Below, one piece after another: positions 32,850-44,188 of a stretch of DNA of 64,000 bases; within the stretch, counting starts at the first letter, position 1, and each line of letters begins with the position of its first letter. The notes beneath the pieces were generated by a model. It made no database searches, was not told where the DNA came from, and saw only the letters and a program-made list of their open reading frames with translations. The position numbers and the translations under genes are program-made. Source of the stretch: Omphiscola glabra (taxonomy: Eukaryota > Mollusca > Gastropoda > Lymnaeidae); NCBI GenBank assembly GCA_964017045.1, contig OZ024802.1, forward strand, positions 27,530,293 to 27,594,292, written 5' to 3'.

Positions 32850-33620
32850 GTGTCAGTGATTGAGTGATGGTAAGATATGATTAGCGTTAGTGATTGAGTG
32901 GTGGTAAGAAAAGATTGTGTTAGTAATTGAGTGGTGGTAAGATAAGCTTGTGTTAGTGATTGAGTGGTGGTAACATAAGCTTGTTTTAGTGATTTAGTGG
33001 TCCTAAGATAAGCTCGTGTTAGTGATTGAGTGGTGGTACGATAAGCTCGTGTTAGTGATTGAGTGGTGGTAAGATAAGCTTGTGTTAGTGAGTGAGTGGT
33101 GGTAACATAAGCTTGTTTTAGTGATTTAGTGGTGGTAAGATAAGCTTGTGTTAGTGATTTAGTGGTGGTAAGATAAGCTCGTGTTAGTGATTGAGTGGTG
33201 GTAAGAATAAGCTTGTGTTAGTGATTGAGTGGTGGTAAGATAAGCTTGTGTTAGTGATTGAGTGGTGGTAAGATAAGCTTGTGTTAGTGAGTGAGTGGTG
33301 GTAACATAAGCTTGTTTTAGTGATTTAGTGGTCCTAAGATAAGCTCGTGTTAGTGATTGAGTGGTGGTAAGATAAGCTTGTGTTAGTGATTGAGTAGTGG
33401 TAAGAATAAGCTTGTGTTAGTGATTGAGTGGTGGTACGATAAGCTTGTGTTAGTGATTGAGTGGTGGTAAGATAAGCTTGTGTTAGTGAGTGAGTGGTGG
33501 TAACATAAGCTTGTTTTAGTGATTTAGTGGTCCTAAGATAAGCTCGTGTTAGTGATTGAGTGGTGGTACGATAAGCTCGTGTTAGTGATTGCGTGGTGGT
33601 AAGATATTCTTATGTAAGCT
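32850..33620. repeat. 33-bp minisatellite with higher-order blocks, about 23 copies
   Basis: The unit contains GATAAGCTTGTGTTAGTGAT and TGAGTGGTGGTAA. Variant units (AACATAAGCTTGTTTTAG, then TTTAGTGGTCCTAAG, then AAGCTCGTG) recur as a block near 32970, 33100, 33300 and 33500, showing multi-unit duplication. A related array lies at 53400-53765. Confidence 0.92.
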
Positions 33621-34095
33621 ATTGTAATTGCTTGTTGAAATTATTGAGTGGTCCTAAAAAAAAAAGTAAAAAACTCTTTGCAAGAAAATGTCAATACTTT
33701 TAGTTACTACAATTGCATATTTCATCTCCCATACAATTGCATCACTTCTATTTTGGGAGACTGGCAGACGTCACCAGCTGGCACATAACATGCATTTGTA
33801 ATGATCAAGGGATACTTAATCGTTGTTTACAGCTCCCATTCAAGATGCCTGGGGCAGTGCCTATGTTCATAGGATGTTTGTTGTTTTCGCAATTTTTAAA
33901 AATAAAACAACTGGTGCACATTTTTGTATGCTCGGTATCAATTGAATAAACATTTATCACTAGATATAGCCCGCCAAACATTGGCGACAGCAATGCGTGA
34001 ACTTCCCATGTACTAAAATTACTTGACAAAACATGAACTCAAGTGATGCACATTTAAGAATCCCAATTTTTTCTACACCCCTTCCCCCCCCCATC

Positions 34096-35318
34096 CAGGA
34101 CCGGATTAAGCTATTTTAGTGCCCAAGGCACAAACCCACATGGGTGCCCCCTTCTGCCCGGGGCCCCTGATATATTAACTGTCCGTGACCGCTGGTATGT
34201 TCAATATTATTCAAAGAGAACAGTTGTTAACAAATATGTTTGTAGTTTGTACTACTATCACTTATATAAAACCTACAATAAAGTATTTCTGTATTAAAAT
34301 TAACAGTTAATAAATTTTGAAATAATAATAGACAAAAATACGTTATTTTTTATTAGATGAAAAGATCAAAAAGATATTGTCATTTAGATTTTAAAGTTTT
34401 TTTTCCCTAGATTTACATCTAGCGAAGTTTTTGAGTATATCGTCAAAGTTAATTTTGCGCAACACATCTGCCTCGATCTTAAGCAGAGATAAGGCATCGA
34501 GCCTTTCTTGTTTCATTGTTGATCAATTTGGATTTTTTGTACGTTTCAACTGAGAAAAAGAGCGCTCAGTTGAACAGTTAGTAACTGGTAATGTTAAAAA
34601 TATGCGCAAGGCGATTTGAATATTTGGAAAGGCACACTCGATGTTGTCTCTAACTATTACTTTGTATAATTCTCCATGATTGAACGTGTTATTTTACGAT
34701 TTTGATGCAGGAAACTTGTGGCGAATACATGAATGAAATTGTTGTCGTTCAGTGCATAAATTATTGTTCAGATCTTTAGGATAAGCATTTATTAGTTCTT
34801 CACAGCACTGAGATGTTTGTGATAGTGATACATCGACCAAACAAGAAAATCGAACTGCTACATCAATATATACTTGTCATTTCACGTGCTCATTTTGTGT
34901 CTATTACTAAGGGGTTCCCGGTCGAATTAATTAATTAATGTTATTATTTTTATATTATTCATTGAAAATATAAAAATGGTTTAAATTTTTTTTTTTAAAC
35001 TTCCCAAACATTTTTAAAATTCGAATACGACCGCATAATTTATTTACAAGCCGAGTGAGTCCACATTTTGCTCATTACCATTTACCAGGAGGTTTTTAAT
35101 TTTTTTATGCACTTAATTTTTAAGCATTCAGGATTGTACCAAACTTGAACGTGAATTTTTATTATAATGTATTTCTTCATGTTCATAGCGCTTGTTCAAT
35201 TTTAGTTGTTTCTGGGCTTAATTTATTCTAAAAAAAATTTCTTGAGGACTTGTGGTGCCCCCAAACGTTTGGTGCCCAAGGCACGTGCCTTGTTTGCCTA
35301 GAGGTTAATCCGGCCCTG
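34096..35318 (-). mobile_element. hAT transposon fossil, 1.2 kb
   Basis: The ends CAGGACCGGATTAAG and GGTTAATCCGGCCCTG are inverted. The 8-bp flanks CCCCCATC (34088-34095) and CCCCCATG (35319-35326) match at 7 of 8. It is inserted in a family A copy. It is internally deleted: only the 3' part of a transposase is recognisable on the minus strand. Confidence 0.85.
34405..34640 (-). pseudogene. hAT transposase C-terminus, broken
   Basis: The minus strand encodes LRIFLTLPVTNCSTERSFSQ (the hAT dimerisation motif, usually LPV-x-x-x-x-ERSFS-x-L-x-x-IK), then a stop. In another frame comes MKQERLDALSLLKIE and then LRKINFDDILKNFA. This is the typical ending of ZMYM/ZBED-related hAT transposases. One stop plus a frame change interrupt it, so it is not functional. 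Confidence 0.85.
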
Positions 35319-35668
35319 CCCCCATGATACGTCACTGTACATTTTTTATTTCACGCCCATAACTATATTAAATATTCTGATGTCCCAGCCACTTTTAAAC
35401 CGAATATTTTTTACACCATACTTAAATTGGGGCGATTTCATTTTACGAAAAAAAATATATTGCGCGCCAAACGCAGTTGCGTTATATAAAAAATATATAT
35501 ATTATTTAGCGTAGTTATCTGGAATTATATTTTGCGTGCTATTGAACTGATCATTCACCATACTTTCTTAGAAACATTTAAAATTATTTGTAATATACTC
35601 TCAATGCCATATACGCTGATTAGGAAGCAGTCCACGAGTCACACCAGAAGCGAAATAAATATAAGAGA

Positions 35669-36120
35669 CGAAGAGCCTGACCATTGATGACGAAGGGATA
35701 CTTCGAATTGCAAGCGCAAGTGCGCGATATTCCGCAAAACGTCTAATGATGTTTGGACCAGGAGAGGCATGCAGCACCCAAACCAAACATTTCGATCAAT
35801 TAACAATACTTTGTATCCGGATGTATTTTTCTTAATTTTTCTCCCATAAGGTGGAGTGCGGGTTTGGGGGGGGGGATTCATTTGAAGCCAAGGAGGTGTG
35901 TAGCATTGCAAAAAAGCTTTTTTTTTTTTTTTTAGAATCCTTGTATAAACATTCAGTGACTCAGCCACTACACATTTCATCGATTATTTAACTCACGCCA
36001 GGAAACACCACGTGAAGGCACATTTTGTTTCCCCGTGACTGCACAGCTTTGTGACAATTTAGCGGCTGCTCTCGACACGATGTCAAGGTAAGTCGTGTGC
36101 GTTGCCCCGTAGTTCGAACA
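35669..36120. other. No recognised gene
   Basis: G-run and T-run near 35860-35935 and otherwise unique sequence. Minus-strand frames here have no motif I recognise. Confidence 0.45.
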
Positions 36121-36129
36121 AAAATGTAT

Positions 36130-36525
36130 GTTTAAAATTTGGTCGTAAAAATAATGTGTCATCCATTACACAAAATTTGGTCGTAAAAATAATGTGTCAT
36201 CCATTACACAAAATTTGGTCGTAAAAATAATGTGTCATCCATTACAAAAAATTTGGTCGTAAAAATAATGTGTTACCCATTTAACAAAATTTGGTCGTAA
36301 AAATAACGTGTTACCCATTTACCAAAATTTGGTCGTAAAAAATAATTTCATCCATTAAACAAAATTTGGTCGTAAAAATAATGTGTCATCCCTTAAACAA
36401 AATTAGTTCGTAAAAATAATGTGTCATCCATTAAACAAAATTTGGTCGTAAAAATAATGTGTCATCCCTTAAACAAAATTAGTTCGTAAAAATAATGTGT
36501 CATCCATTAAACAAAATTTGCGATG
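36130..36525. repeat. 38-bp minisatellite, about 10 copies
   Basis: The unit AAAATTTGGTCGTAAAAATA plus ATGTGTCATCCATTACAC; the period of 38 was measured between 36134 and 36172. The 3' copies have CCCTTAAAC and TTAGTTCG variants that alternate, suggesting a two-unit higher order. Confidence 0.92.
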
Positions 36526-37185
36526 ATTTAAAGCGGATGTATTGCGGAAAATTAGTTTTTTTAAAAAGAAGTTGATCAAAATACCTAGGGCCGTCGTTTG
36601 AGCCGCGGGGGTCAAAGTAATGCACTGAGGTCCTCTACCCTTCTATGTTCTTAGGGTCGTACGAAGGAGGAGGTGGTGAGGCCTTGGTGCCAAAATAAAG
36701 GGGCGCCAAAATCGTCTCAAGATAGTCCCTTAATTGGGAAGTAAACAAAATCTCATTTACTTCACAGGGGCGCCAAAAATCGTCTTACTAGTCCGCCGGG
36801 GGTGCCGCTTTTCCCGGAATGGCTGTGCCTTAGAATAGAACCCCTCCCCCACCCCCAATAAAACAAAACAACAACAACGTGTGATACGTTAGTATAATAA
36901 TTACCATGTTGCATTTACTTAAAACTTAAGTAGGTCCCCGCACCCAAACCCCCCCACCCCCAAATTAACAGTCACAAAACAAATACTGCTTTGTAGAAAA
37001 AGGTCTATTTAAAACTGGTAATTAAAAAAATGTAATTGTATCTAAACCCTATTTTAAAAAAAGAAGATAGGACATTGCAGCTTCTCTTCCTGTGCTGATT
37101 TTATAGTTTATGTTTTGAGTTAATATGACCAGAGAGGATATCTCAATAAGTATCAGGCGGGTTAACCACTAACTAACGCACAAAT
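36526..37185. other. No recognised gene; possible degraded MITE
   Basis: GGGGCGCCAAAATCGTC occurs twice (about 36700 and 36768), reminiscent of the GCGCC motifs inside the GGCGTAG-type MITEs, but no ends could be defined. C-rich and A-rich runs follow. Confidence 0.35.
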
Positions 37186-37189
37186 TCTG

Positions 37190-37830
37190 GTGAGGGTCCG
37201 AGATTGCTCTCTCGCGACCACGGCTAGTACATTGGCTACCAGCTCCATCTGCTGAGCTGAGCCATATAACACTCTCCAAACGGTAGGGCTCTCCCGCCGA
37301 CCTGGCTTCCCACGAAACATCTCGCGAGGGACATTCGGTCAGCAGATGCGCTAGTGTTTCCGGGACCAGGCTGCAACGCCGACAGGTAGGGTACCTGTTG
37401 TTATCTAGCCTCTAGAAGTATGGGCCGGCGGGGCCGTGCTCTGTGCGCATCTGTGTCACTGGACGCATTTTGTTCTGAAGTGGTCTGCCAGTCGGTTTTT
37501 TGATTCCTAAGTAAGCTACCGGTACATCTGGCTGAGGCTGGGCAGCCCCAGTTTTCGTCAGAGAGTCGACATTTTCATTGTCACTGACGTTGACATTCCC
37601 TGGGATCCATTGCACAGTCACTGTTACTCCTAGTTCACCGATCTTGCACACGCCATCAATGATGGTGACAACTAAATGCGTGGCACCTCTTCTCTTCCTC
37701 AACATCTCGAGACCAGATCCTGAGTCCAAGGAGACAATCAAATCGAGTCCCCGCAAGGTCCCACCCCTTTCAATGTGTGATATACGCTTTCCCGGGCCCT
37801 GTGGATAGCGGGTTAGCAACACGAAACTGT
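37190..37830 (-). pseudogene. Non-LTR retrotransposon 3' end: RNase H and zinc knuckle
   Basis: The minus-strand frame 37822-37412 encodes a degenerate RNase H segment (LDLIVSLDSGSGLEMLR, VTVQWIPGNVNVSDNENVD, SLTKTGAA), matching the W-x-PGH-x-x-x-x-x-N-E-x-AD-x-LAK-x-GA end of LINE-encoded RNase H. After one in-frame stop it continues DNNRYPTCRRCSLVPETLAH with LLTECPSRD, a C-x2-C ... H-x4-C terminal finger. It is dead and 5'-truncated. Confidence 0.8.
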
Positions 37831-38630
37831 TAACCGTTTCTTACAGCTACAATAATACAAACTCCAACAGTACACATATCACTTAAATATACATAAATCA
37901 TACTACTCTGAATAAAGTTCACATCGGTGAATACTAGAATGAATGATGATTAATTAAAGTTCAGGCACAACGCATCCATTTCTTTTAGGATAATAACATT
38001 CGATCAGACCTTCCTTGCAGCCTTCTTAAAATAAGTACACTATGGCTTCTCTTCCAGTTCCTCCTTATGTATGTTTAGATGTATCACTACTCTGGCACGA
38101 AATAGTGCAGTCCACTCAACTGTAATTGAACACCAAATATCATTATGTTACAGAAATATTTCCAAAAAGACGTCACATATTTATTAATATGTGATTGATC
38201 TGTGGGAAATGGAAACCGGAGGATTTTCCAAAAATATTCAGTAAATTAAAAAGTTTATTTGGAATTTCTAAACACTATACATTTCTTTATTTCAATGTCT
38301 AAATTATAATGATCTAACTGCGCCTTTTGTAAGACTCTTTGATTTAACCCCCCCCCCCCCTTTTTTTTCCTCCCCCCCCCCCCACTTTTTTTTGAAAACC
38401 GCACACAAAAAATACAGACTGTTTTTCAAACTGAAAAATTATCAAAAGAAACTACTCTTATTATAAAAATATAGTAAAAAAAATTGCATTGCTATAATAC
38501 ATATTTATACCGCTACCTAAATAATTACAAATTTAAACATATATAAATATATAAATTTAAATATATCATCCTTCCGTTTCCACGAGACGACGGAGTAACA
38601 ACTGACATTTCAACAACTGACATTCGAGGC
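37831..38630. other. No recognised gene; AT-rich with C/T runs
   Basis: Runs of C and T at 38348-38395 and AT-rich sequence up to 38570. No motif was found. Confidence 0.5.
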
Positions 38631-38635
38631 TGATC

Positions 38636-38990
38636 CCAGATTGACAGTCTCGGCAGATCCCAGACTGACAGTCTCGGCAGATCCCAGACTGACAGTCTCG
38701 GCTGATCCCAGACTGACAGTCTCGGCTGATCCCAGACTGACAGTCTCGGCTGATCCCAGACTGACAGTCTTGGCTGATCCCAGACTGGCAGTCTCGTCTG
38801 ATCCCAGACTGACAGTCTCGGCTGATCCCAGAGTGACAGTCTCGGCAGATCCCAGACTGACAGTCTCGGCTGATCCCAGACTGACAGTCTCGGCAGATCC
38901 CAGACTGACAGTCTCGGCTGATCCCAGAGTGACAGTCTCGGCAGATCCTAGACTGACAGTCTCGGCTGATCCCAGAATGACAGTCTCGGC
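38636..38990. repeat. 24-bp minisatellite, 15 copies
   Basis: The unit CTGACAGTCTCGGCTGATCC plus CAGA alternates GCTGATC and GCAGATC. Both strands carry open frames (repeating TVSADPRL or ETVSLGSA) only because the period is a multiple of three. Confidence 0.95.
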
Positions 38991-39326
38991 CTCATTTCTT
39001 ACAGGAGAACCTGGACTCCTGGTTAAATTTGACCTCCCGTCACGCTCCCTTTGCGCAAAGGCTCCGTTCGGCACATTTTCTGCCCTTTTGACTCCTTCAT
39101 CCACTGATCGATGTTCGCTAGCTGGAACCATGCTCTTCGATGACCTCCCATTCTTTGATTTCTACTTTGGCGTCACTCATGCTCCTTTTGCCAACGTCCT
39201 TAAATCGCAGCCGTGGCTGTTCAATAAATTTTACCCTTCTCTGCTAGCTTTTCATAGAGCAGATTATTTGGAATACGGTGCCTCTTTGAACGGAGAATAT
39301 GCTATACATTTTGGCACGTTCTTAAG

Positions 39327-39513
39327 CAGTGGTTCTCAACCTTCCTAATGCCTCGAACCTTTAATGCAGTTCCTCATGTTGTGGCGACCCCTAACCATAA
39401 ACTTATTTCCGTTCCTTCTTGTAAATATGTGTTTTCCAATGATCTTAGGCGACCCCTTTGTAAGCGACGTTTGACCCACAATGGGGTCGCGACCCACAGG
39501 TTGAGAACCGCAG
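39327..39513 (+). mobile_element. SPIN-like hAT MITE, copy 1
   Basis: A 187-bp element. The left end CAGTGGTTCTCAACCTTCCT continues with TGCAGTTCCTCATGTTGTGG; the right half has TGTGTTTTCCAATGATCTTA and GGGGTCGCGACCCACAGG, and the end is TTGAGAACCGCAG. This is the layout of the non-autonomous SPIN / OposCharlie group of hAT elements. The flanks TTCTTAAG and TTCTAAAA match at 6 of 8. Confidence 0.88.
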
Positions 39514-39970
39514 TTCTAAAACATTCAGTTATTTTTGTTTATTATTTTTATGTCTAGACCTTAACTGTATGCTTATTTTTGTGGTGCCCTCTTTCTCCTT
39601 GTCCCCCCTTTCTTCTGGTGCCCCCTTTCTACTGATGCCCCAAGCGCGTGCTTATATTGCTTATTGGTAAATCCGGGCATGTCAGACATTACAGCATTAA
39701 TTCAGCACAGACAAATACCATATCAATGTCATATTTTCCAAACTCATATCTCATGATAAGTTCATGGAACAACGTTTTCAGCATCCAATTACCGCTTGGG
39801 CGGTCGAATGCAGGAGACTCGATTGCATCATGCTTGTAATGTCTTTTCAGAGATAGTGATATTTTTGTCTGCCGTTCTCGTTTGAATCAAGGAATAATGG
39901 GTGTCTCTAGTGTGCTCTGGACTATTTCTTTTGAAATCGCCCGTACAGCGTTTCAATGGCAACGTAAGGA

Positions 39971-40157
39971 CAGTGGCGTAGCGAGCTTAACTCGCGCCCG
40001 GGGCACAATACCTTTTTAGCGACCCCCAATACCTTTTTAGCGCCCCCACCCTATTCGAAAACCTTAAAATATTATAGTAAAATAGACCATTTGGCGCCCC
40101 TTTGTGAGTAGCGCCCGGGGCATGATGCCCCCCTTGCCCCCCCTCACTACGCCACTG
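39971..40157. mobile_element. hAT-like MITE with perfect 8-bp duplication
   Basis: A 187-bp element, CAGTGGCGTAGCGAG to CTCACTACGCCACTG, flanked by identical CGTAAGGA at 39963-39970 and 40158-40165. The interior has GCGCCCGGGGCA twice in inverted arrangement. It is the best preserved member of the GGCGTAG family in the window; others are at 30208 and 27721, with partial ones near 26213 and 48676. Confidence 0.92.
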
Positions 40158-40404
40158 CGTAAGGATCAACCAATAAAATAAAGAGCTACCCGCCATCTTG
40201 GAAAAACATTCTCCGCCATCTTAAAAACAAATGGTGGGATAAAATCCCCCCCCCCCCCCAAGATCATTCGGCTATCAAGAGACCATGGGATAATATCCAT
40301 GATCTTCAAACAAAAATCACAGATTATTTTCTTTTCTTTAAGGATGAAATTAATCCTTTGTCATAAATGAATACCAAAGTTCATCAGTATTACTCATGAC
40401 ATAC

Positions 40405-40700
40405 ACGAAAAGATCTTGTGACACATGCCCTACACGAAAAGATCTTGTGACACGTGCCCTGCACGATAGGATCTTGTGACACATGCCCTACACGACAAGA
40501 TCTTGTGACATGTGCCCTACACGACAAGATCTTGTGACATGTGCCCTACACGACAAGATCTTGTGACACTTGCCCTACACGACAAGATCTTGTGACCTGC
40601 CCAACACGACAAGATCTTGTGACATGTGCCCTACACGACAAGATCTTGTGACACATGCCCTACACGGCAAGATCTAGTGACATGTGCACTACACGACGAG
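40405..40700. repeat. 29-bp minisatellite with AAGATCTT palindrome, about 10 copies
   Basis: The unit GCCCTACACGACAAGATCTT plus GTGACATGT, with CACAT/CATGT variants. Nearly every unit has the palindrome AAGATCTT (the first copies have AAAGATCTT). Confidence 0.93.
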
Positions 40701-40863
40701 ATCGAACTCAGCCGTGTGGGATATGGAAACAAATAATGGGCTTAAATATCTCAAAGTTAATTTTTCCCCTTTACAGAATCTGACAACACAACTGTTTAGC
40801 TAACGTCTTTAAACAAAATATGTGTATAAAAGTTAAACAAGTCTATCAATCTGTTTATTGCTG

Positions 40864-41795
40864 ATGATGAAAATGTTTAGTGTAATAGAATCTCATTGTC
40901 ATAAAATGTTTAGTCTAATAGAATCTCATGGCCGTAAAATGTTTAGTGTAATAGAATCTCATCGCCATAAAATGTTTAGTCTAATAGAATCTCATTGCCG
41001 TAAAATGTTTAGTGTAATAGAATCTCACTGCCGTAAAATGTTTAGTGTAATAGAATCTCATCGCCATAAAATGTTTAGTCTAATAGAATCTCATTGCCGT
41101 AAAATGTTTAGTGTAATAGAATATCATTGCCGTAAAATGTTTAGTGTAATAGAATCTCATCGCCATAAAATATTTAGTGTAATAGAATCTCATTGCCATA
41201 AAATATTTAGTGTAATAGAATCTCATTGCCATAAAATATTTAGTGTAATAGAATCTCATCGCCATAAAATATTTAGTGTAATAGAATCTCATTGCCATAA
41301 AATTTGTAGTGTAATAGAATCTCATCGCCATAAAATATTTAGTGTAATAGAATCTCATCGCCATAAAATATTTAGTGTAATAGAATCTCATTGCCGTAAA
41401 ATGTTTAGTGTAATAGAATCTCATCGCCATAAAATGTTTATTGTAATAGAATCTCATTGCAGGAACATGTTTAGTGTAATAGAATGTCATTGCCATAAAA
41501 TGTTTAGTGTAATAGAATCTCATTGCCATAAAATGTTTAGAGTAGTAGAATCTCATTGCCCTAAAATGTTTAGTGTAATAGAATCTCACTGCCATAAAAT
41601 ATTTAGTGTAATAGAATCTCATTGCCGGAAAATGTTTAGTGCAATAGAATCTCATCGCCATAAAATGTTTAGTGTAATAGAATCTCATCGCCGTAAAATG
41701 TTTAGTGTAATAGAATCTCATTGCCGTAAAATATTTAGTGTAATAGAATCTCATTGCCTTAAAATGTTTAGTGTAATAGAATCTCATTGCCAATT
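40864..41795. repeat. 33-bp minisatellite, 28 copies
   Basis: The unit AATGTTTAGTGTAATAGAAT plus CTCATTGCCATAA, with C/T, CCAT/CCGT and ATGTTT/ATATTT variants. The period is 11 codons, so both strands show frames of more than 230 codons that are artefacts. It ends about 100 bp upstream of the LTR element. Confidence 0.97.
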
Positions 41796-41924
41796 ATGTG
41801 GATGAAAAGTAATGATTTTATGATCTTTTCATAAATATTTATGTCAGTTTTATTACTTGCAATCTCACACCAACGCATCTTATAATAATTATTGTAACAC
41901 AAGTTAACGAAACTCAGTCACATG

Positions 41925-42008
41925 ATACCTCAGCACATGATACCTCAGCACATGATACCTCAGCACATGATACCTCAGCACATGATACCTCAGCACATGA
42001 TACCTCAG
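41925..42008. repeat. 15-bp array within the 5' LTR, 6 copies
   Basis: Six copies of CACATGATACCTCAG. The same motif occurs once in the 3' LTR (CACATGATACCTCAGCACGG), so the array grew from an LTR motif. Confidence 0.9.
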
Positions 42009-42481
42009 ACAATTAGTAATTTTGTGGAAGCCCTAACTATAACATTGATGAACATTCTATGTTAGTTGTATAGTGCAAGTTCGTCAAGTGTCATAAACGT
42101 TGTAACTTTTGGTGTATTTTGTCTTTGTCAATTTTGCCAAGTCTGTCTCGTCATTGTTATTTCTATTGTATTCTCTTGTCCACATTTTCTTCTATCTGTT
42201 GTCTTAATTCACACGGTTCTTTGTGGTTGTAGTCTCGTTTGTTTACATATATTTGTTTATATAAAGAATTAATGTTGTAGAATAGGACTTTAATCATTAA
42301 TATTTTTTTAATTATTTAACTATATTTTATTTTGAACTTGAACTGATCATCCATGTGACATATTTAGTTGTATAAAATATTATTACATTAACACATTTTG
42401 TTGTATAAAATATTATTGTATGACCTAAATTACACTTAATTGGACGTTAAGGACCATATTACATTATAGTGATTAAACACA

Positions 42482-44188
42482 ATGGCGGAATATTTAGAAT
42501 TATTAGAGGTAGCCGATAAAATGAATTTGAAAGATGATAAAAGGACAGAATTTGTCATAAATGAAATGAATAAAATTAGAGAAAAACAGGAAAAGGACAA
42601 AGAAAGATTAGAAAAAGACAAAGAACGCGAAGCTAGGTTGTTAGAACGTAATGACCAGAAACAAATAGAGGAACTTAAACTAAAAGAGCAGAAACAAATA
42701 GAGGAACTTAAACTAAAAGAGCAGAAACAAATAGAGGAATTAAAATTGGCATCTCAGGACAAAGCTCTCACAGCACAGAGAGAATTAGAGGAATTAAAAT
42801 TAAAAGAACAGGACAAAGCACTTATAGCACAAAAAGAAATAGAACAAATAAAATTAGAAAGAGCTAAGATAGAGGCAGGACATTTTAATCCAACAACAAG
42901 CAACAGAGAGCACAACAATACATACAAACCTAAATTTAGGGAGTTTAACGAGAACAAAGAAGAAATTATTAGTTATCTTAGTCAATTTGAAGGCATATGT
43001 AAAGCTTATAATTACACAGAGGAAACTTGGGCCAGTATTCTACTAAGTAAACTTTCAGGAAAAAGCCTAACTATTATAAATTCACTCAGTGAATCACAAA
43101 AGAGCAATTATACTTACATAAAAAAAATTCTACTAAAATTCTATGGAAATACTGAAGATGACTATCGCAGAAAATTCCACCAAATCAGACTGGAAAAAGA
43201 AATAGATCCCAATACAACAATATTCAACATCAGGGACAATCTAAACAAATGGCTAGAACTTACTGAAATAGATACTAACGATCCAAGAGCACTTTTGTAT
43301 ATATTCATCATTGACAAAGTTTTAAGGAACGCCTCAGTCCCATTATTTTCATTTCTTAAAGAAAGAAAAATCAAAAATGAGAAAGATTTAGTTGATGCTA
43401 TAACTACATTCAAGGATGCACATCCAAATGAAGATTTAGATAATAGATTAAATACTTTCGCAGCCATAAAGACCACAACTAGTAATAGGGAACCTCAGAG
43501 AAACAATACACAGCAAAATAGAAGATACCAGAGCTTACCAACAAGATGGCAGAATCAGAGACCATACACAAACTATTCCAAAAACAACAACTGTTTTTAC
43601 TGTGGCATCCCAGGTCATAGAAAATTTGAATGCAGACAATTTAGAATGGATAGAGGACAAAATAATTATCACAGAATTTCACCCAACAATAGCCCAATCA
43701 GATATAACATCAACAGGAGTAGACAACCATATAGAAACACTAACAATAGATATCAAAGATATAACAATAATGGTCAGGCAGATAGAAAAGAAAATAGTAA
43801 ACCCACAACAGAAACATTAGCCAGTGCTTGTCACACTGAGGGTAAACTGCAATTTTCCCCAGCTTATGTGAATGATCAGATAGTTGAATGTTTAAGAGAC
43901 ACAGGGTGTACTACAATAGTGGTAGACAAAAACTTGATACATCCAAAGTACTATACTAAGGAAAAAACAACAGTAATGCTTGCAAACAACACCCAAATTG
44001 AATGTTGCACAGCTAATATAAAAGTTGATTGTCCATGGTTCACTGGACATACCAAGGCAGTAGTTATGGAAAATCCTGTCTGCCAGTTAATTATAGGTAA
44101 TATCAAAGAAATACCAGATAACTCACAGAGTTATTCATTAATTGGATTAAATCAAGAAATTTCAACATTGAGTCATTTAATGCCATAA
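42482..44188 (+). CDS. Retrotransposon ORF1: gag with zinc knuckle and aspartic protease
   Basis: 568 residues. An N-terminal charged coiled coil (about 30-130) contains an 11-residue unit QIEELKLKEQK repeated three times. A gag core follows (about 155-290; YLSQFEGICKAYNYTEETWA, LLSKLSGKS, IKKILLKFYG), a capsid pattern shared by Ty3/gypsy and SCAN-related gags. A CCHC knuckle spans C371 to C384 (C-x2-C-x4-H-x4-C). The protease has RDTGCTTIVV with D473-T-G and a late LIIGNI flap/strand motif. It presumably forms particles and processes the polyprotein. The start ATG lies in AACACAATGG. Confidence 0.9.
   Translation: MAEYLELLEVADKMNLKDDKRTEFVINEMNKIREKQEKDKERLEKDKEREARLLERNDQKQIEELKLKEQKQIEELKLKEQKQIEELKLASQDKALTAQRELEELKLKEQDKALIAQKEIEQIKLERAKIEAGHFNPTTSNREHNNTYKPKFREFNENKEEIISYLSQFEGICKAYNYTEETWASILLSKLSGKSLTIINSLSESQKSNYTYIKKILLKFYGNTEDDYRRKFHQIRLEKEIDPNTTIFNIRDNLNKWLELTEIDTNDPRALLYIFIIDKVLRNASVPLFSFLKERKIKNEKDLVDAITTFKDAHPNEDLDNRLNTFAAIKTTTSNREPQRNNTQQNRRYQSLPTRWQNQRPYTNYSKNNNCFYCGIPGHRKFECRQFRMDRGQNNYHRISPNNSPIRYNINRSRQPYRNTNNRYQRYNNNGQADRKENSKPTTETLASACHTEGKLQFSPAYVNDQIVECLRDTGCTTIVVDKNLIHPKYYTKEKTTVMLANNTQIECCTANIKVDCPWFTGHTKAVVMENPVCQLIIGNIKEIPDNSQSYSLIGLNQEISTLSHLMP

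Larger units (their letters stand above)
33960..35668 (+). repeat. Dispersed repeat family A, copy 4, split by a hAT element
   Basis: 33960-34095 (ACTAGATATAGCCCGCCAAA to a C-tract) and 35319-35668 (CCCCCATGATACGTCACTG to GAAGCGAAATAAATATAAGA) are the two halves of one family A copy. The hAT fossil at 34096-35318 separates them. Confidence 0.85.

Noticed and set aside
36130..36525. Regular repeats considered as a CRISPR array
   Set aside because: Copies are contiguous with no unique spacers, no cas genes are present, and the DNA is clearly eukaryotic. The same applies to all other arrays in the window.
38610..39348. 235-codon plus-strand frame (repeat plus non-repeat tail)
   Set aside because: The first half is the 24-bp array and the end runs into a SPIN-like element. 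The middle (about 39000-39320) is not recognisable as any family, and a possible acceptor at 39004 leads to a quick stop in the alternative frame.
40858..41805. 315- and 237-codon frames on opposite strands
   Set aside because: Pure translation of the 33-bp array; open on both strands for arithmetic reasons.
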